Assembly (NCBI GenBank): GCA_944393745.1
Contig: CALYBD010000029.1
Location: forward strand, 1-32,787
DNA length: 32,787 nucleotides
Reading direction: 5' to 3'
Source of the DNA: an uncultured Alphaproteobacteria bacterium
GTDB taxonomy: Bacteria; Pseudomonadota; Alphaproteobacteria; CAAGCB01; CAG-977
Positions within the stretch are counted from its first letter, which is position 1, and each line of letters begins with the position of its first letter. The position numbers and the translations under genes are program-made. Under the pieces are notes generated by a model. The model was not told the DNA's origin. It saw only the letters and a program-made list of their open reading frames with translations, and searched no databases. Below, one piece after another: positions 24,175 through 32,763 of this stretch.

Positions 24175-24413
24175 GTGGTTAGAAGACTGGGATAAGAACC
24201 GCTGGCGGGTCGGTCACCGTCAGGGGACGACGCGCAGGACAGCTGTCCGAGCGGCCCCCTTCGAGGGGTGAGCATCTGTAACGCGGCGGCGGATTTTAGA
24301 CATTTCCGATGTGCTTTTTAGACTCTTTTATACTTTGTTTAATCCTAAAACATGCGTCATCAAAATATCGTTATTCTCGCTCTATGTGTAGCGCGCAGAT
24401 TAGTTTTAACCGA

Positions 24414-24452
24414 AACGCAGGAGAATTAAATTAAAACTATCCTGCGTTTTTT
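24414..24452 (+). terminator. Hairpin with T-run in the intergenic region
   Basis: AACGCAGGA and TCCTGCGTT form a 9-bp stem around a long AT-rich loop, followed by TTTT. It lies between the tRNA-Val repeats and the possible gene remnant. The stretch 24274-24413 shows nothing I can name. Confidence 0.5.
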
Positions 24453-24453
24453 A

Positions 24454-24645
24454 TCAGTTACTGATAATCAATTCAGACGCATGTTTTGAGCCATCATTAT
24501 TGATGCTGTAAGTCACATCAACCTGTTTAATGATGAAGTCTTTGAACAGTTCTTGTATTTGCGGTATATCAGATCCGATGGTTTTCCTTTTCCGATTGAT
24601 CAATAACAATCCGAAGACAACACGTCTTCGCAATAAAAGATGAGA
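24454..24645 (-). pseudogene. Possible C-terminal gene remnant
   Basis: An open frame of 63 codons with no convincing start or ribosome site. It begins right after an in-frame stop and ends in TGA. The peptide (basic stretch INRKRK, then IPQIQELFKDFIIKQVDV, then HASELIISN) has ordinary protein composition. It reads like the tail of a decayed gene, but I do not recognise the family. It could also be chance. Confidence 0.3.
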
Positions 24646-24700
24646 TCACAAAACGTTACAGATAAGATTAGTCAGATCACTTATATAAGGAGAACAAAAA

Positions 24701-25594
24701 ATGAAAACGTTTTTAACTTCTACATTTCTTTTATTCTCGGCCTGCCTTAATCCGTTACAGGCAAGTGAAGTTTTTCAATATGATTACGACAATATAACCG
24801 TCATACCGATTCAAGAAAAAGAAAACCGTTTTCCAAAAAGCCTTTTTACCTCTGTCAATAAAGACTCCCCTCTTCCTCAAGCCAAAGATTATGAAGCATC
24901 CATTAATGTTTTTCTGGTCAAAAACAAAACAAATAATACCTATTCGTTATTTGATGTCGGTTTCGGCGATACAAACGGAAATGCCTTGGCCAAGGCTTTA
25001 CAAAAAATGAATATTAATCCGACGGAAATCAAAGCTGTCTTTATTACCCATATGCATTCAGATCATGTCGGCGGATTAGTTAATACCGGAATGACACAAC
25101 AAAATGCCGAAGAAAATACTCGGAATTATTTCCCGAATGCAACCGTTTATCTGGCAAAAACGGAATATGACGCTTGGAAAACGGACAATTCCCGCGCCTC
25201 ATTAAAAGCTTTTTTAGAACCTTATCAACCTGAACAACTGTCTCTTTTTGATTATGAAACAAAACTGACCGGTCCGTTCGGAACGGTTATTCCCCATAAA
25301 AAAGAAGGGCATACTCCCGGACATACCGTTTATGAAATGCATGCATCGGCAAATGAAAAAATTTATTTTGTCGGAGATATCGCTCATGCCGCCGATTTAC
25401 AAATTCCCATGCCTGAGTATTGCGCCCGGTTTGATATGGATCCCCCAAAAGCTGTTCTTTCACGAAAAGATGTCTTTAAAAACTACAAAGGCTCTTTATT
25501 CGGGGCACATTTTCCTTTCCCCGGCAATATTAAAGTCAATCAGCTGGTTTCTGAGGACAAAGAAACATTCAATTATCAGCTGATCCGCCCGTAG
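24701..25594 (+). CDS. Exported metallo-beta-lactamase-fold hydrolase
   Basis: A 297-residue zinc hydrolase of the MBL superfamily, probably periplasmic. The N-terminus is a signal peptide (basic start, hydrophobic core, then SACLNPLQA). Cleavage after QA at about 21 is likely, although Cys15 could be a lipoprotein site. Metal ligands are complete: His117, His119, Asp121 and His122 in HMHSDHVGG, His208 in GHTPGHT, Asp226 in GDIAHA and His271 near the C-terminus. The overall pattern is closer to lactonase- or hydrolase-type MBL proteins than to true beta-lactamases, so the substrate is unknown. AGGAG precedes the ATG. It stands alone and ends in a bidirectional terminator shared with tRNA-Pro. 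Confidence 0.88.
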   Translation: MKTFLTSTFLLFSACLNPLQASEVFQYDYDNITVIPIQEKENRFPKSLFTSVNKDSPLPQAKDYEASINVFLVKNKTNNTYSLFDVGFGDTNGNALAKALQKMNINPTEIKAVFITHMHSDHVGGLVNTGMTQQNAEENTRNYFPNATVYLAKTEYDAWKTDNSRASLKAFLEPYQPEQLSLFDYETKLTGPFGTVIPHKKEGHTPGHTVYEMHASANEKIYFVGDIAHAADLQIPMPEYCARFDMDPPKAVLSRKDVFKNYKGSLFGAHFPFPGNIKVNQLVSEDKETFNYQLIRP

Positions 25595-25605
25595 CAAAAA
25601 TCCTG

Positions 25606-25641
25606 AAAAAAAACAGTCCTTACACAAGGACTGTTTTTTTT
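25606..25641. terminator. Bidirectional terminator between the MBL gene and tRNA-Pro
   Basis: AAAAAACAGTCCTT and AAGGACTGTTTTTT form a long stem around a four-base loop, with T-runs on both strands. Confidence 0.85.
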
Positions 25642-25643
25642 TA

Positions 25644-25720
25644 TGGTCGGAGCGGAGAGATTCGAACTCTCGACCCCTTGCACCCCATACAAGTGCGCTA
25701 CCAGACTGCGCCACGCTCCG
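25644..25720 (-). tRNA. tRNA-Pro (anticodon GGG)
   Basis: A 77-nt tRNA on the minus strand: acceptor CGGAGCG/CGCTCCG, D-arm GCGCAGTCTGGTAGCGC, anticodon stem CTTGT/GCAAG around ATGGGGT, T-arm with GTTCGAATC, and encoded CCA. Anticodon GGG reads CCC and CCU proline codons. Confidence 0.93.
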
Positions 25721-25733
25721 ACAATGTAGAGGG

Positions 25734-25762
25734 ACTATAATACGCCTGTTTTAGAAAAGCAA
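25734..25762 (-). promoter_or_regulatory. tRNA-Pro promoter
   Basis: On the minus strand TTGCTT (25757-25762) and TATAGT (25734-25739) are 17 bases apart and point into tRNA-Pro. Confidence 0.55.
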
Positions 25763-25775
25763 GCCTCTTTATCCG

Positions 25776-26210
25776 TTAAACAACCTTTTTCAACAAGGCG
25801 CTGATTTCTTCCAGTTCTGAAATCACGCTGTCCAATTCCGGTTTCGGTTCTACGGGCTGCCCGTTTTCATCGACCCTGGGCGCAACGGTCATCGTTTGCA
25901 TTCCGCCGTTTTGTCTGCTTTCCACAACGGTATTGATTGTTCCGTCCTTCAACAATTTTTGAACTCCTTTAATCGTATACCCTTCTTGATGCAGCAGATA
26001 TTCAATTTTTTTCAGCAAAGCAATGTCTTCGGGACGGTAATAACGCCGCCCGCCGCCCCGTTGCACCGGAGCCACTTCAGAAAATTTCTTTTCCCAAAAA
26101 CGTAACACATGCGCCGGAACATTTAATTCCGTCGATACTTCCGTAATCGTTCGAAAAGCCCTTGCCGCCTTTTTATCAAACAGATCAGCGTTTTCCGTTT
26201 CCTCTTCCAT
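25776..26210 (-). CDS. MerR-family transcriptional regulator
   Basis: A 144-residue DNA-binding regulator. Residues 19-85 are a MerR winged helix: [25 protein letters not shown], described here in halves as recognition helix plus turn, then the wing [15 protein letters not shown]. The C-terminal part is an acidic helix without the cysteines of metal sensors. This variant, encoded just after ihfA, is a fixed feature of alphaproteobacterial plsX-fabH-ihfA operons; its ligand is unknown. It starts five bases after the ihfA stop with a weak GAG ribosome site. Confidence 0.88.
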   Translation of the reverse strand: MEEETENADLFDKKAARAFRTITEVSTELNVPAHVLRFWEKKFSEVAPVQRGGGRRYYRPEDIALLKKIEYLLHQEGYTIKGVQKLLKDGTINTVVESRQNGGMQTMTVAPRVDENGQPVEPKPELDSVISELEEISALLKKVV

Positions 26211-26215
26211 CGTAA

Positions 26216-26521
26216 TTATTTTTTCTCATTAACCTGTTTTTTCAAGATATGCGACGGGTGAAACGATAATATACGGCGCGGCAAAATCGGAACGTCCACG
26301 CCCGTTTTCGGATTACGTCCCATACGCATTTTTTTACTGCGTACGGAAAAAGAACCAAAAGAAGACAATTTTACCGTTTCCCCTTTTTCCAGCACTTTGG
26401 AAATTTCTTCCAGTACCTGATCCAACAGTTTGGCAGACTCATTTAATGATAAGCCTACTTCGTGATAAACAGCTTCCGCCAATTCAGCACGGGTAATATT
26501 TTTATCCTCTGTTTTTGACAT
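26216..26521 (-). CDS. ihfA: Integration host factor alpha subunit
   Basis: IHF bends specific DNA sites and works as a heterodimer with IhfB. The 101-residue protein has the IHF/HU fold with [11 protein letters not shown], and its arm is [16 protein letters not shown], the IHF-alpha form. GGAG lies about nine bases before the ATG. Its position between fabH and the MerR gene matches the conserved alphaproteobacterial order. The mobile island could use it for integration, but nothing in the sequence shows this directly. Confidence 0.9.
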   Translation of the reverse strand: MSKTEDKNITRAELAEAVYHEVGLSLNESAKLLDQVLEEISKVLEKGETVKLSSFGSFSVRSKKMRMGRNPKTGVDVPILPRRILSFHPSHILKKQVNEKK

Positions 26522-26615
26522 AAAATAGTCTCCCTTACCACAACACTTATCAGGGTAAGAAATTTCTGTCCGTTTTTCAAGGTTTTATTGATTTTTCAAA
26601 GGAATCCCTGAAAAA

Positions 26616-27590
26616 TCACAGGCGAATCAGGCTGGCGCCCCAGGTAAAACCGGCCCCCATACCGGGCAGCAACAAAAGGTGTCCTTCTTTGATTTTTCCT
26701 GTTTTTACGCCTTCTGCCAAAGCCAGAGGAATTGATGCCGCCGAAGTATTGGCATGCAAATCAACGGTTGAAATAACCTTTTCCATCGGAATCCCCAAGC
26801 GCTTTGCCGTTGCTTCCAGAATACGGATATTGGCCTGATGCGGCACCAGCCAGTCAACATCGGCCAAATCTATACCGTTCTTTTCCAGAATTTCATGAGA
26901 AACCTCGGCCATATTCACGGCGGCATGACGAAATACTTCCCGGCCGTTCATCGTAATGTAGCCGACATCATGATTGGTTGACGGCCCGCCTGTCGAGCAC
27001 AGTTCCGGACCGTAAGAACCGTCAGAATAAATCAATGTATCCAGCACGCCGCGATCAGCCGACGTGCCCTGGGATTCTTCACCGCGCAAAACAACGCAGC
27101 CCGCGCCGTCACCAAACAACACACACGTATTACGGTCTGTAAAATCCGTAATCTTGGACAGCGTTTCCACACCGACCACCAAAGCCGTTTTTGCCTGCCC
27201 CAAACGGATCATGTTATCTGCCGTTTTTAACGCATATAAAAATCCTGAACATGCGGCAACAACGTCAAAAGCGCAGCCGTGCTTCATTCCCAAAGCCGCC
27301 TGAACGTAAACGGCTGTTGCCGGAAAGGTCTTGTCCGGCGTAACGGTTCCCAATACAATCAGGTCCAAATCATCACCCGTCAGACCGGCATTTGCCAAAG
27401 CCTGTTGCGCTGCTTTTGTCGCCATGACAGAGGAAGACATATCCTTATCGGCAAAATGACGCACCCGAATTCCCGTTCGTTCGACAATCCATTCATCACT
27501 GGTATCAACGATCTTTGCCATATCATCATTCGTGCTGATATGTTCGGGCAAAAAAGAACCTATGCCGATAATACGGGAACGCAGTGTCAT
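26616..27590 (-). CDS. fabH: Beta-ketoacyl-ACP synthase III
   Basis: FabH starts fatty-acid synthesis by condensing acetyl-CoA with malonyl-ACP. The 324-residue protein has the triad Cys114 (VAACSGF), His251 (VPHQANIRI) and Asn281 (HANTSAAS) and the C-terminal Gly-rich GMGAGFTWGA loop. Its ATG overlaps the plsX stop as ATGA, indicating translational coupling, with GAGG upstream. A 10-bp inverted repeat (26589-26598 with 26609-26618) spans its stop codon without a clear T-run. Confidence 0.96.
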   Translation of the reverse strand: MTLRSRIIGIGSFLPEHISTNDDMAKIVDTSDEWIVERTGIRVRHFADKDMSSSVMATKAAQQALANAGLTGDDLDLIVLGTVTPDKTFPATAVYVQAALGMKHGCAFDVVAACSGFLYALKTADNMIRLGQAKTALVVGVETLSKITDFTDRNTCVLFGDGAGCVVLRGEESQGTSADRGVLDTLIYSDGSYGPELCSTGGPSTNHDVGYITMNGREVFRHAAVNMAEVSHEILEKNGIDLADVDWLVPHQANIRILEATAKRLGIPMEKVISTVDLHANTSAASIPLALAEGVKTGKIKEGHLLLLPGMGAGFTWGASLIRL

Positions 27591-28627
27591 TTTTCTTTTT
27601 CCTCATCTAAAAATTGAATTGATGTCAATTGTTTTGCGATATTTCCGACCAAATCATTACGTACGGTATCAACCGCAACATTGATTGCATTGGCAAACCC
27701 GAATGCATCGGCTCCGCCATGGCTTTTAATGGATATCCCTTTTAATCCGACCAGCATGGCGCCGTTATAGCGGCCGGGATCCATTTTCTTCTTTAAACGT
27801 CTTAAAGCCGGCAAAGCCAGCAAAAATCCCAATTTTGCCAACAAACAGCCCGCCGCAACGTCTTTGAGCAGACCGACCATCAGCCGCGCCGTGCCTTCAA
27901 TCGCTTTTAAAGCGATATTGCCTGTAAAACCGTCCGTTACAAACACATCAACGGCGCCCAAAGCAATATCATCGGATTCAACAAATCCCTTAAATTCATT
28001 TGACAGAGGAGAGTCGCGCAAAATCTGTGCAGCCTGCCTGATTTCGTCACGCCCTTTGATTTCTTCGGATCCGATATTCAACAATCCGATTGTCGGGTGT
28101 TCGCGTTTTAAAACGGCCCGGCAATAAGCTTCGCCCATAACGGCAAACTCAACCAGATTACGCGCGCTGCATTCCGCATTGGCCCCTAAATCCAGCACAA
28201 CGCATTCGCCTTTGCGAGTCGGCAGAATCGTCACGATTGCAGGACGGTGAATTCCGGGCATTGTCCCCAGAATCAATTTTGAAAAAGCCATCAAAGCCCC
28301 GGTATTACCGGAACTGACGACAGCCGCAGCCTTTCCCTTTTTCACGGAATCGATTGCCAGCCACAGGCTGGAATTACGCCCGGAACGAACGGCCGCGGAC
28401 GGTTTTTCGTCAGATGCGACATAATCCGGCGTATGAATAAACTCATATCGTTCCGAATCCAGACGATACTTATCGATAAAAGGACGAACCTTGCCTTCAT
28501 CGCCAAAAATCAAAAACCGGACATCGGAATATTTTTGTTCCGCAGACTTAACACCGGCAATAACACTGTCAGGAGCATTATCGCCGCCCATAGCGTCAAT
28601 AGCTATGATAAGGGAAGAGCTTTCCAC
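27587..28627 (-). CDS. plsX: Phosphate acyltransferase PlsX
   Basis: PlsX makes acyl-phosphate from acyl-ACP for phospholipid synthesis, acting at the inner face of the membrane. The 346-residue protein begins with IIAIDAMGGDNAP, the family signature, and carries SSGNTGA and FVTDGFTGN. It starts at GTG 28627, 20 bases after rpmF, with a GGGG site upstream. The rpmF-plsX-fabH linkage joins ribosome and membrane growth and is widespread in proteobacteria. Confidence 0.95.
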   Translation of the reverse strand: MESSSLIIAIDAMGGDNAPDSVIAGVKSAEQKYSDVRFLIFGDEGKVRPFIDKYRLDSERYEFIHTPDYVASDEKPSAAVRSGRNSSLWLAIDSVKKGKAAAVVSSGNTGALMAFSKLILGTMPGIHRPAIVTILPTRKGECVVLDLGANAECSARNLVEFAVMGEAYCRAVLKREHPTIGLLNIGSEEIKGRDEIRQAAQILRDSPLSNEFKGFVESDDIALGAVDVFVTDGFTGNIALKAIEGTARLMVGLLKDVAAGCLLAKLGFLLALPALRRLKKKMDPGRYNGAMLVGLKGISIKSHGGADAFGFANAINVAVDTVRNDLVGNIAKQLTSIQFLDEEKEK

Positions 28628-28647
28628 CTGATAACCCCGATCAAGCT

Positions 28648-28845
28648 TTATTCTTCGGCCTTATTGTCAGCTTTTTGGGTAACAACTTCTTTACCGTTAT
28701 AGCTGCCGCAGCTGGGGCAAACGTTATGAGGACGTTTGATTTCGCCGCAATTCGGACATTCCATAACGGCATTTGATTTCAGCGCCAAATGAGAACGACG
28801 CATATCACGCGCGGATTTTGATTTTTTACTACGAGGTGTTGCCAT
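28648..28845 (-). CDS. rpmF: 50S ribosomal protein L32
   Basis: A 65-residue basic ribosomal protein. It begins [19 protein letters not shown], the typical L32 start, and has a zinc ribbon formed by CPNCG and CPSCG. AGGA lies just before the ATG at 28845; a longer frame from 28860 is unlikely. It is followed by plsX. A GTTTTCAG/CTGAAAAC hairpin (28879-28896) lies in the 98-base gap upstream. Confidence 0.95.
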   Translation of the reverse strand: MATPRSKKSKSARDMRRSHLALKSNAVMECPNCGEIKRPHNVCPSCGSYNGKEVVTQKADNKAEE

Positions 28846-28943
28846 TTTCCTAACTCTCACATAAAACTGTTGATCATTGTTTTCAGAACTGAAAACATCA
28901 GACCTCTGTCATATAAAAAATTTTGCCAAACTTCAAGGCAATT

Positions 28944-29465
28944 TTACTTAAACTTCAGCTTTTCCAGCACACTGAACGCATTTTTTTGCGTTTCGGGGGC
29001 GGATTCGGAATGAAAAACGGCACCGGGCGCATGCGGAAACGGATCCAAAGCCAAAGAAAGATACTCCGCGCTCAGTTCGCCTATATCGATTTTGGCGTTT
29101 TCCAAAAATTCAACATCGTCCTCTTCGTTTATGTCCAGATCTATTTCATTTAATCTGACAGAGGAATCTTTTTCATGGGAAAAAACAACACTGAAATGAT
29201 CCTGCACCCGTTGAACAAACTTTTCCAAACTGACAACGCAGATCTGTTCGACATCAGCCGTTAAATCCGCTTCCGCCCGAATACGGTCTTTATTGATTTT
29301 TTTCAGCCGCGCATGAACAAAAAAAGCATTAATGCCGGGCAAACCGAATCTGTCGGCCAAGGCCTTGCGCTGCGTTTCATCGGCCTGTAAATCCAGCGTC
29401 AGCCCTGCCCCGGGAATCTGACGAACATCTACGATATACGAAAATTCAGGAGTTGTTTTATTCAT
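28944..29465 (-). CDS. DUF177 (YceD-like) protein
   Basis: A 173-residue acidic protein of the DUF177/YceD family, nearly always encoded next to rpmF and linked to 23S rRNA or L32 accumulation in other organisms. The family core is visible in ADLTADVEQICVVSLEKF and in the acidic middle around DINEEDDVEFLE, then IDIGELSAEYLSLALDPFP, which is the most conserved segment. I start at the ATG at 29465; a TTG five codons earlier is less likely. It is divergent from the BamE-like gene. Confidence 0.85.
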   Translation of the reverse strand: MNKTTPEFSYIVDVRQIPGAGLTLDLQADETQRKALADRFGLPGINAFFVHARLKKINKDRIRAEADLTADVEQICVVSLEKFVQRVQDHFSVVFSHEKDSSVRLNEIDLDINEEDDVEFLENAKIDIGELSAEYLSLALDPFPHAPGAVFHSESAPETQKNAFSVLEKLKFK

Positions 29466-29528
29466 AACGCTTTCTTTCAAATTTCTTTTAAGCTATATTC
29501 TATACACGTTTTGTCACTGAATTAAAAT

Positions 29529-29984
29529 ATGGTTTTATGCATGAACTGTTCCCGACTGTTTTCCGGCAGTATTGTTGTTCTGTTTTTAACGGCCTGTACG
29601 CCGATGATCGATACGCACGGCGATGCTTTGGATCCGGACGTTCTGGCTTCGCTGCAAATCGGCCGGATTTCGTATACGGATGTTCAAAAAAAACTGGGAT
29701 CTCCTTCTGCCAGAGCCGTGTTTGACAGCGAAGACTGGATCTATATTCATTCCCGTCAGGAACGCATTGCTTTTTTTAAGCCGAAAGAAACGCAAAGAAC
29801 CGTTACGGTTTTAAGGTTCGGGCGTGACGGTATTTTGCAAAAAATAGAAACAAAAACTTTGGCGGACGGACGCAATATTGTTCCGGCCGCGGCAAAAACA
29901 CCGACCCATGAAGAAACCCTGACGATTCTGGATCAAATGATCAGCAATGTCGGCCGCATGGGAACGGACACACCCGTTCATTGA
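29529..29984 (+). CDS. BamE/SmpA-like outer-membrane lipoprotein
   Basis: A 151-residue lipoprotein related to BamE, a small part of the beta-barrel assembly machine. It has a signal peptide ending in the lipobox LTAC (Cys23). The SmpA/OmlA-type repeat follows: LQIGRISYTDVQKKLGSPS, then DWIYIHSR, then a strand VTVLRFGRDGILQKIE. The Ala/Thr-rich tail is extended. The start could also be the ATG at 29541; neither has a good ribosome site. The divergent position beside DUF177 is the usual alphaproteobacterial arrangement. Confidence 0.8.
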   Translation: MVLCMNCSRLFSGSIVVLFLTACTPMIDTHGDALDPDVLASLQIGRISYTDVQKKLGSPSARAVFDSEDWIYIHSRQERIAFFKPKETQRTVTVLRFGRDGILQKIETKTLADGRNIVPAAAKTPTHEETLTILDQMISNVGRMGTDTPVH

Positions 29985-30002
29985 TGGCCTCTTAATAAAA
30001 GA

Positions 30003-32165
30003 TTATATTTCGCCCGTTTCCTTGTCTTCTTCGTATATCGGCAAAGAAGAATTAAATGTATCCAGCAATTGTTCCGCCTGGGCAATCTGTGTTTCCAAGA
30101 TCGGGGAAACTTCTTCGGTCCGAGCGACGGCATTGGGCAGAGTCGTTAAAATCCGGCGCACGATTTCATTTTCAGCCACATACTTTTCCATATTGGTCTT
30201 TGCCGTTTCCGCCAGTCCGAAAATCGTCTGCAACCGGCCAAGCTGATTATCCTGTACCGGCATAAAAGCCTGAAAACCGCAACGCAAAGAATCTATATCC
30301 GCGACGATCGTTTTTATATTTTCAAGGAAACGAACGGTTTCTTTATTCACGCCGGCCAAATGCGCGGACAGATGTTCGGCCGCTTCGGCTGTTTTATGCG
30401 TTCGATGCCGCATATCCAAAGAAACGGCGCCGAATGTTTTGGCTTTTTCACCGGCTTTTGCCGCTTCGATAGAGGCGTTCAAAGCCAAAATCTTTGTTTC
30501 CGCGGCGGCGGAATGAATCATATCCGTCAATTCGCCCGCAACCTGCGTCCAATTTAACAACCCGGAAACAAAGTTGCGCATTTGATCAAGCTGTTGAGCC
30601 GCCGAATCCGCAGATTCTGTCTGTTTTTTTAACAAATCCTGCATTTCGTCGGCTAATGAAAAACACACGGAAAAAGAATCCGATACGTTTTTCAGCTGAT
30701 CCAACAGCTGCGCCAAAGTTTCCTGCGATGTTTTTTCCCGGACTTCGACAGTATCCGTTTCGATGGACTGCAGCTGTTCCGTTAAATCAAACAACTGCTT
30801 TTTACACGCGGAAAAACGTTCTTTAATTTCTTTGGTCACAGAGGCGGCAGAAGCACCGATATGCTGCACCAAAGACAGCATCTGGCACAGCTGGCTTTCG
30901 GTATCAACGCCGACCCCTTGACCGAAATAAGCAATTTCATCACCGCCGTTTTCCGTTTCTGCGCCACCGGATCCGGCAGTTCCCGGAGCCCCCAGCGGGA
31001 CATAAGCCACACTGGATCCGTACGTTGTATTTTTACGCCCGAGCAGCGTTTCGTTTGTCAGGAAAGGAAATTCTTTTAGCCGAACCAGCAACACGGCCAA
31101 AGCCCGCGCCAAAGCTCCGACCTCATCTTCTCGTTCGGTAAAATGAATTAAAACAGAACGATCTCCGCGGGCCATTTCCTGAGCATTTTCAATCAAACGC
31201 GCCAAAGGATAACGAATACCGAACAACGATAAAAACGACAGCATCACAGCCAGAAAACCGCCGAATGCCGCCGCAGAAACAAACAGTTTCTGCAATGAAA
31301 TTTTACCGGCTTCCGCCTGGGACAGCAGCTGTGTGCAAGACTGCGCCATCAGATTAATCAGATCTTTGAAATCTTTTGTATTTTGATCACCAAAAGAAGA
31401 CACCGATTGCATCTTTTCACGCAGGGCGGCATCTATTTTTAGCTTTCTGTTGATTTCATCGTCCAGCCCGTTCATGGCCGCAAAAACGTTTTTCAGCTGT
31501 TTTGTATTGATCATTTCCGCTTTTCTTGCGGTATCCTGAGCTTTTTTTAACGCCGCAAAATCCGCACTCAGCTGTTTTTGACTTTCCGCGTTTTCCGCAG
31601 AAGCGTTATCAACAGAATGCAAAACAACATCCAACTGTTCACGCAAAGCATTTAAAGCAAAAGAAGCCGACGGCAAAGTCGTTTCGTCCATCAGAGTATT
31701 TAATTGATTGGACGCCTGTTCGGCATATTGATTGACTTTTTCGGCCGCCTCCGCGCTTTTTTCGTGCAAAGAAAACATCTCGGTCATATTCGTGCGGTAT
31801 TTTTCCAAAGTAGCCGTCAGAACAGTTTTATATTTCTCACTGACTTGTGGAAATTCCAGATATCCTTCAACCTCGCGTGCCTTTTCCTCAAAAGCGTCAA
31901 AAGATTCTTCAACCGTCAATTTTTCTTCGTCCGTCCCTCTTGAGGCAAAGAAAAACAAAGAACGATTTAAAGAAAACAAATACGTTTCCAATGCGGCCAG
32001 CTGACGTGTGCTTTCAATGACATTATCGGCTTTTGTATATTCCCGATGAACATACCCGACAGCAAAAACGGCACCAAAACAGACCAAAACAACATAAGCG
32101 CCCAGAAAAAGGAAGCCGGCGTAAATCCGTGTTGCCAAGTTAAATTTTGACAAAAAACGAAGCAT
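30003..32165 (-). CDS. Chemoreceptor-like membrane protein (HAMP plus divergent MCP signalling domain)
   Basis: A 720-residue protein with membrane segments at about 15-38 and 295-317, a long helical periplasmic domain between them, and HAMP at about 318-365. A Gly-rich linker (about 385-420) and coiled coil follow. The hairpin tip at about 556-590 (ILALNASIEAAKAGEKAKTFGAVSLD in outline) keeps the ALNA.IEAA.AGE core of methyl-accepting proteins but diverges from the canonical tip after it. It may signal to something other than a standard CheA, or be a structural relative. AAGGAAG precedes the ATG. It follows the Pro/Ala repeat gene by 28 bases; no che gene is in view. Confidence 0.8.
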   Translation of the reverse strand: MLRFLSKFNLATRIYAGFLFLGAYVVLVCFGAVFAVGYVHREYTKADNVIESTRQLAALETYLFSLNRSLFFFASRGTDEEKLTVEESFDAFEEKAREVEGYLEFPQVSEKYKTVLTATLEKYRTNMTEMFSLHEKSAEAAEKVNQYAEQASNQLNTLMDETTLPSASFALNALREQLDVVLHSVDNASAENAESQKQLSADFAALKKAQDTARKAEMINTKQLKNVFAAMNGLDDEINRKLKIDAALREKMQSVSSFGDQNTKDFKDLINLMAQSCTQLLSQAEAGKISLQKLFVSAAAFGGFLAVMLSFLSLFGIRYPLARLIENAQEMARGDRSVLIHFTEREDEVGALARALAVLLVRLKEFPFLTNETLLGRKNTTYGSSVAYVPLGAPGTAGSGGAETENGGDEIAYFGQGVGVDTESQLCQMLSLVQHIGASAASVTKEIKERFSACKKQLFDLTEQLQSIETDTVEVREKTSQETLAQLLDQLKNVSDSFSVCFSLADEMQDLLKKQTESADSAAQQLDQMRNFVSGLLNWTQVAGELTDMIHSAAAETKILALNASIEAAKAGEKAKTFGAVSLDMRHRTHKTAEAAEHLSAHLAGVNKETVRFLENIKTIVADIDSLRCGFQAFMPVQDNQLGRLQTIFGLAETAKTNMEKYVAENEIVRRILTTLPNAVARTEEVSPILETQIAQAEQLLDTFNSSLPIYEEDKETGEI

Positions 32166-32193
32166 TATTTTTCTTCCTTTTTCTTAGACATCA

Positions 32194-32763
32194 TTAACCT
32201 TCTGCCAAAGCGGGAGCCGGAACCGCAGGAGTCTGCATCAGATCCGCCGGAAGCGGTTCAAGCGCAGGCACCGGAAGCGGATCGGTTACGGTGGCGGGCT
32301 CTGCAACAACTGCCGGAACCGCAGGATCTGCAACAGGTGCCGGAGTGCCGTCTGCCGAAGCAGGTTCAGCCGCGGGAGCCGGAACCGCAGGAGTCTGCAT
32401 CAGATCCGCCGGAAGCGGTTCAAGCGCAGGCACCGGAAGCGGATCGGTTACGGTGGCGGGCTCTGCAACAACTGCCGGAGTACCGTCCGCCGAAGCGGGT
32501 TCAGTCGCGGGAGCCGGAACCGCAGGAGTCTGCATCAGATCCGCCGAAAGCGGTTCAAGCGCAGGTACCGGAAGCGGATCGGTTACAGGGGCGGGTTCGG
32601 TTGCGGAAGCCGGAACCGCAGGATCTGCAACAGGTGCCGAAGTGCCGTCCGCCGAAGCGGGTTCAGCCGCGGGAGTCGGAGCTGCAGGATCTGCAACAGG
32701 TGCCGGAGTGCCGTCTGCCGAAGCAGGTTCAGCCGCGGGAGCCGGCGCTGCAGGATCTGCAAC
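32194..32763 (-). CDS. Pro/Ala-rich repeat protein (5' partial)
   Basis: The last 189 codons of a gene cut by the contig end. It is almost entirely repeats of two modules: AAEPASADGTPAPVADPA (about 23 residues) and TDPLPVPALEPLPADLMQTP (with its flanks 30-plus residues). At DNA level one long unit recurs at about 32211, 32373 and 32508 (spacings 162 and 135 bases). Such Pro/Ala runs act as extended linkers or wall-spanning segments, often in membrane-anchored proteins, but the missing N-terminus hides the anchor. It is probably in one operon with the chemoreceptor-like gene. Codons beyond 32763 come from adapter sequence and are not part of the gene. Confidence 0.65.
   Translation of the reverse strand, partial: VADPAAPAPAAEPASADGTPAPVADPAAPTPAAEPASADGTSAPVADPAVPASATEPAPVTDPLPVPALEPLSADLMQTPAVPAPATEPASADGTPAVVAEPATVTDPLPVPALEPLPADLMQTPAVPAPAAEPASADGTPAPVADPAVPAVVAEPATVTDPLPVPALEPLPADLMQTPAVPAPALAEG

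Larger units (their letters stand above)
23962..24273 (+). repeat. Tandem ~161-bp duplication downstream of tRNA-Val
   Basis: Two units with a 161-162-base period start at 23962 and 24123. Each has a copy of the tRNA-Val 3' half of the T-arm and acceptor (ATCCGTAGTCGC), a GAAA-loop terminator with T8, a conserved GGTTAGAAGACTGGGATAAG segment and a GC-rich part. The GC-rich parts differ, but each keeps a hairpin: GGACGA/TCGTCC at 24074-24089 in unit 1 and the palindrome GGACAGCTGTCC at 24237-24248 in unit 2. The second tRNA remnant is truncated and nonfunctional. Confidence 0.75.

Noticed and set aside
25496-25714. Minus-strand frame beginning MAQSGSALVWGARGREFESL
   Set aside because: It is a translation of tRNA-Pro plus the terminator, not a gene.
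32165-32191. Eight-codon frame MSKKKEEK overlapping the chemoreceptor start as TAATG
   Set aside because: Too short to support; its Lys/Glu codons simply are the ribosome site of the next gene.
32211-32763. Regular repeats considered as a CRISPR array
   Set aside because: The repeats are in-frame coding modules of Pro/Ala-rich protein with no constant spacer length; no cas genes are near. No other CRISPR-like array was seen in the window.
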